A stretch of 9,168 nt of DNA from DATFYI01 sp035315125 (GTDB lineage: Bacteria; Chloroflexota; Anaerolineae; Anaerolineales; Anaerolineaceae), in assembly GCA_035315125.1 (NCBI GenBank), contig DATFYI010000227.1, positions 1 through 9,168 on the forward strand, written 5' to 3'. Position numbers and translations under genes: made by a program. Shown piece after piece: positions 1 to 5,944 of this stretch (positions within the stretch are counted from its first letter, which is position 1; each line of letters begins with the position of its first letter). The notes under the pieces are model-generated. The model did not search any database. It was not told where the DNA came from and worked only from the letters and a program-made list of their open reading frames with translations.

Positions 1-271
1 GAATGTAGGTTTTCCCAGTGGCGGCGGCTGCCGGGGGTTGTGTGGCGGTTGCAGCTGCCATTGCGGTAGTTGGCGCCATCGTGGCTGCCGGCGGTTGAGT
101 TGCTGCGGGGGCGGCTGGCGGTTGGGTTGGAGCAGGAGCTGCAGGTGGCTGAGTAGCTGCCGGAGCGGGCGGTTGGGTTGGTACAGCAGTAGCTGCCGGG
201 CCGCAGGCGCTCAGAAGCAGGCTAAGGCTGAGCACAACGAACATCAAAGTAAATCCAATACGCGTCTTCAT
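1..271 (-). CDS. Sugar ABC transporter substrate-binding lipoprotein, N-terminal part (runs off left edge)
   Basis: Ninety codons are visible, from ATG at 271 to the window edge. Residues 1-23 form a lipoprotein signal peptide: K2 and R4, a hydrophobic core (residues 6-20) and a lipobox L20-S-A-C23. Signal peptidase II would cleave before C23, anchoring the protein outside the cytoplasmic membrane. Residues 24-85 are a Pro/Ala/Thr/Gln linker with five TQPP units. Then G-K-T-Y-I begins what looks like the first strand of a periplasmic-binding fold. An AGGAG sits 7 bases before ATG, fixing the start. The gene follows an ATPase and two permeases in the same direction, so the role of solute receptor for that importer is a strong inference. 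The ligand-binding domain itself is outside the window, so the sugar is unknown. Confidence 0.87.
   Translation of the reverse strand, partial: MKTRIGFTLMFVVLSLSLLLSACGPAATAVPTQPPAPAATQPPAAPAPTQPPAAPAATQPPAATMAPTTAMAAATATQPPAAAATGKTYI
32..178 (-). repeat. Degenerate coding repeat, TQPP linker
   Basis: Five TQPP units (residues 32, 40, 49, 58 and 77 of the lipoprotein), spaced 8, 9, 9 and 19 residues, lie in an almost pure Pro/Ala/Thr/Gln stretch. It probably forms a disordered tether between lipid anchor and binding domain. Codons for each unit vary (CAA/CAG, CCG/CCA/CCC), so the repeat is conserved as protein more than as DNA. Confidence 0.8.
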
Positions 272-278
272 GATCTAT

Positions 279-283
279 CTCCT
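279..283 (-). promoter_or_regulatory. Ribosome binding site of the lipoprotein gene
   Basis: AGGAG on the minus strand with 7 bases to the ATG at 271. It is the only good site close to an in-frame start before the lipoprotein signal peptide. Confidence 0.8.
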
Positions 284-286
284 TTT

Positions 287-300
287 GAATCTCTTGATTC
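287..300 (-). other. Small inverted repeat beside the lipoprotein ribosome binding site
   Basis: GAATC and GATTC form a perfect 5-bp stem with a 4-base loop, ending only 3 bases from the AGGAG of the lipoprotein gene. It could be a weak mRNA hairpin or a small operator. The stem is short and may be chance in A+T-rich DNA. Confidence 0.25.
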
Positions 301-415
301 TCAAATAGAAATGAATCGATTTGACATGGAGTGAACTTTTTGTTTTTTTAATAATTTGCTTGCCTCCTTTGCAAATGTTGACATGAACAGGATCATAAGT
401 ATTTTTTCGTCAGGT

Positions 416-1531
416 CTAGCCTAACGAAAACACTACCGCACGTGACCAAAAGAAAAACCAGCCAAACGCTACGGCGATGATCAGCGCCAGCAGGATGGTG
501 ATTACCGTGCGAGTATTCCAGGTTGCCCTTTGACCCCGAATAATTTGGGTCAGGTTGGGCAGCAAAATTGAAAGGACAAGTAAGATACCGATCGCAATGT
601 TCTGAACATCGCCCTGGATGTTCAATAAGCCCATGCCAAAACGCGTCAGACCTACCAGCAAAAGCGCCAGGATCGCACCGATCATCGACCCCTTGCCGCC
701 GTTAATGTCAACGCCGCCCAGAACGGTGGCGGTTATGACAGCCAGTTCCAGGCCGGTGCCAATATCCGGTCGGGTGCTACCGTAACGCGCCGCTAAAACA
801 AACCCGGCCAGGGCCGACATCATTCCCGAAACCAGGAAAATAATTACTTTAACCCGGGCGACCGAAATGCCCGAATAAATGACTGCATCCTGGTTATTTC
901 CAATGGCGTATAAAGTGCGGCCAAAAGCGGTCTTGTGCAAGATCAACCCGAAGATAATGGCCATTACCAAAAAGAGCACCAGTGAAAACGGCACCGGCGT
1001 TCCAGGAATTGTGCCCTGCCCAATATAGGTAAACGAAGCCGGGTATCCAGTGGCTGCCTGATCCCCCAGCATGACGTAAGCCAATCCACGATAGAAGGCG
1101 TATGTGCCCAGAGTAATTACCAGGGCGGGTACTTTTAAGCGGGAGATCAGGTAACCGTTGAGCAAACCACCTAAAATGCCCAGGATAAAGGCTGCTCCGG
1201 CGGCCAGCCAGATGTTTACGCCGTTATTGAACAGTAACCCCATAAAAGAGGCGGTCATTCCCAATGTCGATGCTACCGCCAGATCTACATTTCCGGTAAT
1301 GATGATAAAAACCATCGGAAGCATCATCAGGCCCATTTCCATAAAGTCGGTGGAGGCCCGGAACAGGTTTTGGACGTTTAAAAAGTACGGCGATAGCTTG
1401 CTGTTCATGATCACGACCAGCACGATCAAGACAACCAGGAACCATTCCCAGTGCATCAATCTGGCGATCAAAGACCGGCGAGGGGGAATCGCGCTGATAT
1501 AAGAAGATACGGCTTTATCCGTGCCTGTCAT
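416..1531 (-). CDS. Sugar ABC transporter permease (RbsC/RhaP-like), second of two
   Basis: Inner-membrane permease of the CUT2 (BPD_transp_2) family, 371 residues. Hydrophobic segments lie at about 31-43, 66-80, 84-101, 108-128, 134-150, 182-199, 228-247, 262-274, 282-297, 311-326 and 342-362. Family hallmarks are T-G-N-V-D-L at 79-84 (normally G-G-I-D-L-S), the A-I-G-N-N loop near 209-213 followed by Y-S-G-I, and L-G-G-V-D-I-N-G-G at 271-279. The last hydrophobic segment extends the C-terminus beyond the usual end. The start ATG lies inside the upstream permease gene (17-bp overlap), with GAGGT at 1539-1543, 7 bases ahead, pointing to translational coupling. The wording of its core (for example Y-I-G-Q-G and S-T-R-P-D-I-G-T-G) reminds me of RhaP-type rhamnose permeases, but the substrate is not proven. 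Confidence 0.93.
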   Translation of the reverse strand: MTGTDKAVSSYISAIPPRRSLIARLMHWEWFLVVLIVLVVIMNSKLSPYFLNVQNLFRASTDFMEMGLMMLPMVFIIITGNVDLAVASTLGMTASFMGLLFNNGVNIWLAAGAAFILGILGGLLNGYLISRLKVPALVITLGTYAFYRGLAYVMLGDQAATGYPASFTYIGQGTIPGTPVPFSLVLFLVMAIIFGLILHKTAFGRTLYAIGNNQDAVIYSGISVARVKVIIFLVSGMMSALAGFVLAARYGSTRPDIGTGLELAVITATVLGGVDINGGKGSMIGAILALLLVGLTRFGMGLLNIQGDVQNIAIGILLVLSILLPNLTQIIRGQRATWNTRTVITILLALIIAVAFGWFFFWSRAVVFSLG

Positions 1532-2540
1532 TTACGATACCTCGCGTCATGGTTTGTTTAATGCGCTGTTGGATGGACGAGTCGGAACTCACAGCTAACA
1601 GGATTAGAAAGCCCTGGACGGCTAACTGCCAGAACGGTGAGATGCTGGATAGGGTCAGGCCGTTCTGTATGATGCCGAGCAGTAAAGCGCCCAACAGCAC
1701 CCCTGGCACCGTGCCGATCCCACCCATCATGCTTACACCTCCAATGACCGCCGCTGCTACCGTTTGCAGCTCAAAGCCCAGCGCGGTATTGGTCTGGGCT
1801 GCTTCGTAGCGGGAGGCCCACATCACACCCGCCAACCCACAAACTGCCCCGGAGATGACGTAAACCATAAATGTCACCCGCTCGGTGCGGATACCGGATA
1901 TCTTGGCCGCTTCTGGATTTGTTCCAAGCGCATAAATATCCCGGCCGATTTGGGCGTAATTGAGGAAGATGTAGGCTATCACCGCCACGATGATGGCTAC
2001 GATGACCAGATTGGGCAGTCCCAGCGGCGCGCCCTTGGCCAGTTGTTTGAAATCGAGCGGCAGTTGGAAGGGATTGATCCAATTCCCTTTGGAGTAGAGA
2101 AAGATCATGCCGCGAAAGATGCTCAAGGTGCCCAATGTGGCAATAATCGGTGGCACTTTGCCGAGAGTGATGATCAGCCCGTTCAAACTACCCAAAACGA
2201 TCCCCAGTCCGACCCCCAACAAAACAATCAGAACCATGGGAGTTTGCGGGTAGGCTCTGATTAAAAATGCCACCATCATGGCCGTTAACCCTAACATGGA
2301 TGCAACCGATAGATCGATGCCGCGCGTGATGATAATCATGGCCTGTGCCAGTGCAATCATAGCCAGGATCGAGATATCCATCAGGATGTCCCGGAAGTTT
2401 GAAAAGGTAAGGAAGCTGGGGCTTTGCAGGCTGATCACAATCACCAGCAAGAGGATGAAACCGATCAGCGCCAACTCTCGAAAGCGGGCCAGGATCAAAA
2501 GGAAATTGGTTTTACGAACTTCGGGTTTAATCGTCGTCAC
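1515..2540 (-). CDS. Sugar ABC transporter permease (RbsC/RhaQ-like), first of two
   Basis: CUT2-family permease of 341 residues that would pair with the next gene's product to form the membrane channel. Hydrophobic segments lie at about 23-37, 55-71, 79-94, 101-118, 121-140, 177-193, 223-241, 256-268, 278-292 and 304-317. Hallmarks are R-G-I-D-L-S-V-A at 73-80, A-L-G-T-N near 204-208 with A-A-K-I-S-G-I after it, and I-G-G-V-S-M-M-G-G at 266-274. The start is GTG at 2540: GAGGT lies 4 bases upstream, and the ATG overlapping this position is out of frame and immediately closed by TGA. The gap to the ATPase gene is 14 bases. The two permeases are clearly different sequences, so this is a heteromeric channel rather than a recent duplication. 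Confidence 0.93.
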   Translation of the reverse strand: MTTIKPEVRKTNFLLILARFRELALIGFILLLVIVISLQSPSFLTFSNFRDILMDISILAMIALAQAMIIITRGIDLSVASMLGLTAMMVAFLIRAYPQTPMVLIVLLGVGLGIVLGSLNGLIITLGKVPPIIATLGTLSIFRGMIFLYSKGNWINPFQLPLDFKQLAKGAPLGLPNLVIVAIIVAVIAYIFLNYAQIGRDIYALGTNPEAAKISGIRTERVTFMVYVISGAVCGLAGVMWASRYEAAQTNTALGFELQTVAAAVIGGVSMMGGIGTVPGVLLGALLLGIIQNGLTLSSISPFWQLAVQGFLILLAVSSDSSIQQRIKQTMTRGIVNDRHG

Positions 2541-2554
2541 ATTTACCTCTATCC

Positions 2555-4048
2555 CTATTGCACAGTCTGTGTGGCTGCCATCATAATATTTTCCTGGGTG
2601 GCCTCGCTGCGGTTAAACAGCCCGGTGACCCGCCCTTCGTGCATTACCAGGATGCGATCGCTCATTCCCAGCACTTCGGGTAGTTCGGAAGAGATCATCA
2701 AGATGGCTATGCCTTGTGAAGCCAGGTTGGTCATCAGCTTGTGTACGGCTGCTTTTGTGCCGATATCGATACCACGGGTAGGTTCATCCAGGATCAAAAT
2801 GCGCGGGTTCAAGGATAGCCACTTGGCCAAAACGATTTTCTGCTGATTGCCGCCTGACAGCTCACGCACTTTCTGCCATACGTTGGTAGCCTTTACTTCC
2901 ATTTGATTGGCCGCATCAAAAGCGGCTTGTTGGGCTTCCTTCTTGTTCAGCCAACCGCGTTTGCTAAAGCTTGAAAGCCTCGGCAATGTCACATTATCAG
3001 TGATATCCATCGGGGCAACCAGGCCGTGGTGCTGGCGATCCTCCGGCACATAGGCTATGCCCATTTCCATGGCCTGCCTTGGACTTGTGATCCGTAAAGG
3101 CTGCCCCTCAATCTCAACCGTGCCTTCATCGGCCGGCTCGACCCCAAAAATTGCCTGGCTGACCTCAGTTCGACCCGCTCCAACCAGCCCGGCCATCCCC
3201 AGGATCTCTCCCTTGTGCAGCTCAAAAGAAACGTTTTGGAAGGTGCCTTTCTTCGATAAATTCTGCACCCTCAGGACTACATCGCCAATTTCAACTTCTT
3301 TCTTTGGAAACAGCTCGGTAACCGTCCGGCCGACCATCATGCGGATCAATTCTTCCTGGGTTACCCCAGCCATTGAACGGGTGTCCACGTAAGCCCCATC
3401 TCTCAGGACGGTGACGCGATCGGCGATTTCAAAAAGCTCCTCCAGGCGGTGTGAGATAAACAGGACGGCGGTCCCGTCAGCTCGCAGACGGCGTACGATT
3501 TGAAATAAATCGGCTACTTCGTTTAAGGTCAGCGCGGAAGTCGGCTCATCCATGATCAGAATTCGGGCGTGCAATGACAGCGCTCTGGCAACCTCGATCA
3601 TTTGTTGTTGAGCGATGCTCAAATAGCGAGCTTTTCTCTTGAGATCCATGTTTACGCCCAAAGAGTCGAGCAGCTTTTCAGATTCCCGGTACATGCTGCG
3701 CCAGTCAACAAAACCTGCCCTTGTCATCGGCCGACGACCCACAAAGATATTCTCGGCAATATCCAGGTCTGGAAATATGCTTAACTCCTGGTAGATAGCC
3801 GAAATTCCCACCGCAGTGGCGTGGCGAGGATCGCTCAGGTGCAGCAACTGCCCATTCAAATATAACTCACCGGTATCCGGTTGGTGTACTCCCGTAATCA
3901 CTTTAACCAGGGTAGATTTCCCGGCCCCATTCTCGCCCAACAAAGCGTGCACTTCACCCGCGCACAATTCCAGTTGGACGCCGCGCAGGGCATGCACACC
4001 AGAAAAGCTCTTGCTGATATTGATCATTCGTAGGTTGGCTTCGCTCAT
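2555..4048 (-). CDS. Sugar ABC transporter ATP-binding protein (RbsA/MglA/RhaT-like, double NBD)
   Basis: Cytoplasmic ATPase of 497 residues with two fused nucleotide-binding domains, the usual length for CUT2 importers. NBD1 has Walker A G-E-N-G-A-G-K-S-T at 38-46, Q-loop Q87, signature L-S-I-A-Q-Q-Q at 143-149, Walker B ending D167-E168 and switch His200. NBD2 has a degenerate Walker A (G-L-V-G-A-G-R-T, Arg293 where Lys is expected), a good signature L-S-G-G-N-Q-Q at 397-403 and Walker B ending D421-E422, with S-S-E instead of a switch His. A degenerate second site is normal in RbsA-type proteins. The ATG at 4048 has only a weak GGA-type ribosome site (within CCGGAAAT). M8 is an alternative start, but residues 1-7 cost nothing and precede the usual beginning. 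First gene of the transporter set, just downstream of the regulator gene. Confidence 0.95.
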   Translation of the reverse strand: MSEANLRMINISKSFSGVHALRGVQLELCAGEVHALLGENGAGKSTLVKVITGVHQPDTGELYLNGQLLHLSDPRHATAVGISAIYQELSIFPDLDIAENIFVGRRPMTRAGFVDWRSMYRESEKLLDSLGVNMDLKRKARYLSIAQQQMIEVARALSLHARILIMDEPTSALTLNEVADLFQIVRRLRADGTAVLFISHRLEELFEIADRVTVLRDGAYVDTRSMAGVTQEELIRMMVGRTVTELFPKKEVEIGDVVLRVQNLSKKGTFQNVSFELHKGEILGMAGLVGAGRTEVSQAIFGVEPADEGTVEIEGQPLRITSPRQAMEMGIAYVPEDRQHHGLVAPMDITDNVTLPRLSSFSKRGWLNKKEAQQAAFDAANQMEVKATNVWQKVRELSGGNQQKIVLAKWLSLNPRILILDEPTRGIDIGTKAAVHKLMTNLASQGIAILMISSELPEVLGMSDRILVMHEGRVTGLFNRSEATQENIMMAATQTVQ

Positions 4049-4099
4049 ACTTTTTATTTCCGGTTTTTTCAGTATCGTAAGATGTAATTCGATGGACGA

Positions 4100-4132
4100 G
4101 GGTTATCAATAGAATTTTGTATTGAATAACCC
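4100..4132 (-). promoter_or_regulatory. Strong inverted repeat between regulator and transporter genes
   Basis: Arms 4100-4111 (GGGTTATCAATA) and 4120-4132 (TATTGAATAACCC) pair over 12 bp with one bulged base and an 8-base loop. The outer arm starts one base after the regulator's TAG. No T-run follows on either strand, so it is not a classical intrinsic terminator. It may be an mRNA processing or attenuating hairpin between regulator and importer, or an operator. The second option is supported weakly by a poor promoter match overlapping it (TTGATA 4104-4109, 17 bases, TACATC 4081-4086). The rest of the 85-base gap holds no clear signal. Confidence 0.55.
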
Positions 4133-4133
4133 C

Positions 4134-5813
4134 CTATACATTTTCAGCTTCGGGTTCAGCAGTGATAAAAGTATGTTCCATATACACAGCGGGCGGGGTC
4201 GATTCGCCGCGTAAGATCTTGAGAGCCAGGGCGATTAATTTTTCGCCATATTTTTCCGGTAGATAGGCTGTTGAGCCGATGATACGACTGCCAAGCCGGC
4301 TCATCTCAAGCCGAACCAATCGCTCGGCGCCCTGTCCAACAATGACCAGATCCTGTTCGCGCCCCAGGCTTCTGGCGGCTTCCAGTGCTCCCAGGGCCAC
4401 ATCATCATTAAAGCACATTACAACCAACCTGTGTTCATTCGGCAATCGGCGTAAGCTGGCTTGCATTTGAGCCTGGCTGACTTCCAGGGTATTGTGGCTG
4501 TTGAGTACCAGGCGGTTTTCAGCGGGTACCACTCCTACGACAGTTTGAAAACCGTCTAGCTGACCTTGCATGCGAGTGGCTGGCAAAGCGCCTGCCCGTG
4601 GCTCTTCCAGGATGATTAACCGGTCAAAAAAACCATTCCAATTGAGGCGCACCCATTCTCCCATGGCTATACCTGCCATTTGACCGGCACGGTAATTATC
4701 GACCCCGAAATATGTGGCCCCGATCATTGGGATGTCTACAGAAATAACCGGAATGTCGGCATTCTGAAACATGTTCATGATACGATTACCGGCGTGCTCA
4801 TCGATCTGGTATTCAATGATTAGATCCAGGTTTTGGGTTAAAAAGCGCTCGGCAACTTTAAGAGCCACATCCGGGTCAAGCTGGTTATCCGCCAGAACCA
4901 GGTCCACATTGCCGGCTTTTTCTGAAGCTCGTTCCAGGCTTTTTCGAACGTCGATTGCAAATGGCAGACGTTCATCCTGGTTTGCAAAACCAATCCGGTA
5001 ATGTTTGTTTTCAGGCAGGGTAGGGGTGAAAGAAGATACCCCGTTCTCGTCGCAAACGCTGAACGTCAAATTGGTTTGCTGGAGTCTGGCGATCCAGGCC
5101 TGGCTCAAATTATGATCGGTGAAAAGGTGCGTAATCTGGTTAGTTTGGGCAAATGGCGTCAGGTCAACTTTGCCTATTTTGGAAGAGTCTACCAGGGCGA
5201 TCACCCGTTCGGCCGTATTGATGGCTTTGCTTTTTAGCTGCGCCTCGTAAAAATGGACTTCTGTCAGACCGGCGTCCGGGGTGAATCCGCTGCAGCCCAT
5301 GAAGGCGGTCTGGACATGCAGATCCTGCAGAAATAGCTCGCTCATTGAGCCGCTGATCGATGAACCATCCGGGTTTACGACGCCGCCCAGCAAAACGACT
5401 GTGGCGGTGGGAATTTGCGCCATAGCGCGGGCAATCTCGATGCCATTTGTGATGACCCGTAGCTTACGCCGGTTTTGTAAGAAATGTACCAGGTAATACA
5501 CCGTGCTGCTGGCATCCAGGAAGATTGAATCGCCGTCTTCGACAAAATCGGCCGCCCAACGGGCAATGGACTGTTTGGTGGCTGCGTTTTTCTTTAATCG
5601 AGTGGTAAAAGAAACACTGCGAAGTGGCAACTCATCGCTTAGGACTGCTCCGCCGCGCACCCGGTTCAATTGACCTTCTTTATGCAGGGCGTTCAAATCA
5701 TTGCGGATGGTGCCCTGCGAGACCCCCAGGATTTTGGCCAGTTCCGGAACGCGCAAACCGGCTTGCTTATGTAATAACCCGATAAGCTGTTGGCGCCGCT
5801 CGAAAGTGGTCAA
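4134..5813 (-). CDS. DeoR-type transcriptional regulator fused to a periplasmic-binding-protein-like sugar sensor
   Basis: Cytoplasmic regulator of 559 residues from the TTG at 5813. Residues 1-58 are a DeoR HTH: E-R-R-Q-Q start, V-P-E-L-A, V-S-Q-G-T-I-R-N-D-L, and R-V-R-G-G-A after the wing. Residues 75-235 are a DeoR C-terminal sugar-phosphate sensor (D-A-S-S-T near 100-104, I-T-N-G near 121-124, L-L-G-G near 141-144, D-S-S-K-I-G near 209-214). After a short linker, residues 271-553 are a full type-I periplasmic-binding fold as in LacI/RbsB proteins (R-I-G-F, A-D-N-Q-L-D, D-I-P at 360-362, F-G-V-D-N-Y-R-A-G near 369-377, F-N-D-D-V-A-L-G near 468-475). A plain DeoR protein is about 250 residues, so the second half is an added sensor. 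There is no signal peptide or membrane segment. The frame is open up to 5912, but that start lies upstream of the promoter. TTG with AGGAG 8 bases ahead begins exactly where DeoR proteins do. It probably represses its own promoter and the adjacent importer genes. Confidence 0.88.
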   Translation of the reverse strand: MTTFERRQQLIGLLHKQAGLRVPELAKILGVSQGTIRNDLNALHKEGQLNRVRGGAVLSDELPLRSVSFTTRLKKNAATKQSIARWAADFVEDGDSIFLDASSTVYYLVHFLQNRRKLRVITNGIEIARAMAQIPTATVVLLGGVVNPDGSSISGSMSELFLQDLHVQTAFMGCSGFTPDAGLTEVHFYEAQLKSKAINTAERVIALVDSSKIGKVDLTPFAQTNQITHLFTDHNLSQAWIARLQQTNLTFSVCDENGVSSFTPTLPENKHYRIGFANQDERLPFAIDVRKSLERASEKAGNVDLVLADNQLDPDVALKVAERFLTQNLDLIIEYQIDEHAGNRIMNMFQNADIPVISVDIPMIGATYFGVDNYRAGQMAGIAMGEWVRLNWNGFFDRLIILEEPRAGALPATRMQGQLDGFQTVVGVVPAENRLVLNSHNTLEVSQAQMQASLRRLPNEHRLVVMCFNDDVALGALEAARSLGREQDLVIVGQGAERLVRLEMSRLGSRIIGSTAYLPEKYGEKLIALALKILRGESTPPAVYMEHTFITAEPEAENV

Positions 5814-5821
5814 TGATTCTT

Positions 5822-5826
5822 CTCCT
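5822..5826 (-). promoter_or_regulatory. Ribosome binding site deciding the TTG start of the regulator
   Basis: AGGAG on the minus strand, 8 bases before the TTG at 5813. It supports the shorter protein beginning L(M)-T-T-F-E-R-R rather than the longer open frame from 5912, which has no site inside a transcript started at the mapped promoter. Confidence 0.75.
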
Positions 5827-5876
5827 CGAAATGTTGTGCGGGGAATGGGCGAAAGTTTGATGCTATTTGTGCTTTT

Positions 5877-5905
5877 ATTGTAGTAATCTTGTTGCAATTT
5901 GTCAA
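5877..5905 (-). promoter_or_regulatory. Sigma-70 promoter of the regulator gene
   Basis: On the minus strand, TTGACA (5900-5905) is followed by exactly 17 bases and TACAAT (5877-5882), a near-perfect match to the housekeeping consensus. Transcription would begin near 5870, giving a leader of roughly 57 bases to the TTG start. It lies in an A+T-rich gap just after the dehydratase gene and is overlapped by the repeated motifs listed separately. Confidence 0.8.
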
Positions 5906-5934
5906 TAAGCAATAATTACAACAAATTTCAACAA
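5878..5934. promoter_or_regulatory. Four-copy operator array over the regulator promoter
   Basis: Four 10-base copies of a TTGTTGnAAT-like motif are visible. On the plus strand: TTGTAGTAAT (5878-5887) and TTGTTGCAAT (5889-5898). On the minus strand: TTGTTGTAAT (5915-5924) and TTGTTGAAAT (5925-5934). Each pair is in tandem at a 10-11 base step (one helical turn), and the two pairs face each other across 16 bases. The first pair covers the -10 box and the spacer; the second lies just upstream of -35. DeoR-family repressors are known to bind multiple repeated half-sites near their promoters, so autoregulation by the adjacent gene product is the likely use. Confidence 0.65.
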
Positions 5935-5944
5935 AATCAGCAGG

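Larger units (their letters stand above)
272..415 (-). other. Intergenic region between permease and substrate-binding protein
   Basis: This A+T-rich gap of 144 bases separates the permease stop from the receptor gene. No minus-strand hairpin plus T-run is seen after the permease, so transcription may continue into the receptor gene. An extra AAAGGAGG (minus strand, 363-370) has no ATG, GTG or TTG at a useful distance. A weak minus-strand promoter guess (TTGCAA with a 15-base spacer to TATTAA) is not convincing. The gap could carry processing or stability signals that allow high receptor expression, but nothing decisive is visible. Confidence 0.5.

Noticed and set aside
38..334. Plus-strand 98-codon frame rich in Cys, Gly, Ser and Arg
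   Set aside because: It is the antisense of the TQPP linker and signal peptide of the lipoprotein; its odd composition is explained by that.
272..400. Short minus-strand frames in the gap before the lipoprotein gene, including a 31-codon frame from an ATG and an open stretch after AAAGGAGG ending just before the lipoprotein ATG
   Set aside because: The ATG frame has no ribosome site, and the stretch after AAAGGAGG has no ATG, GTG or TTG start. No recognisable protein.
378..405. Plus-strand promoter-like TTGACA-N16-TATTTT reading into the permease gene
   Set aside because: It would make only an antisense transcript. The region is A+T-rich, and there is no plus-strand gene in the window to support it.
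4100..4132. Hairpin as a rho-independent terminator
   Set aside because: No T-run follows the stem on either strand, so it is listed as a regulatory inverted repeat instead.
5889..5924. Facing 10-base arms as a terminator of the dehydratase gene
   Set aside because: The arms can pair in RNA with a G-U wobble, but the loop is 16 bases and no T-run follows. The four-copy arrangement on a promoter fits operators better.
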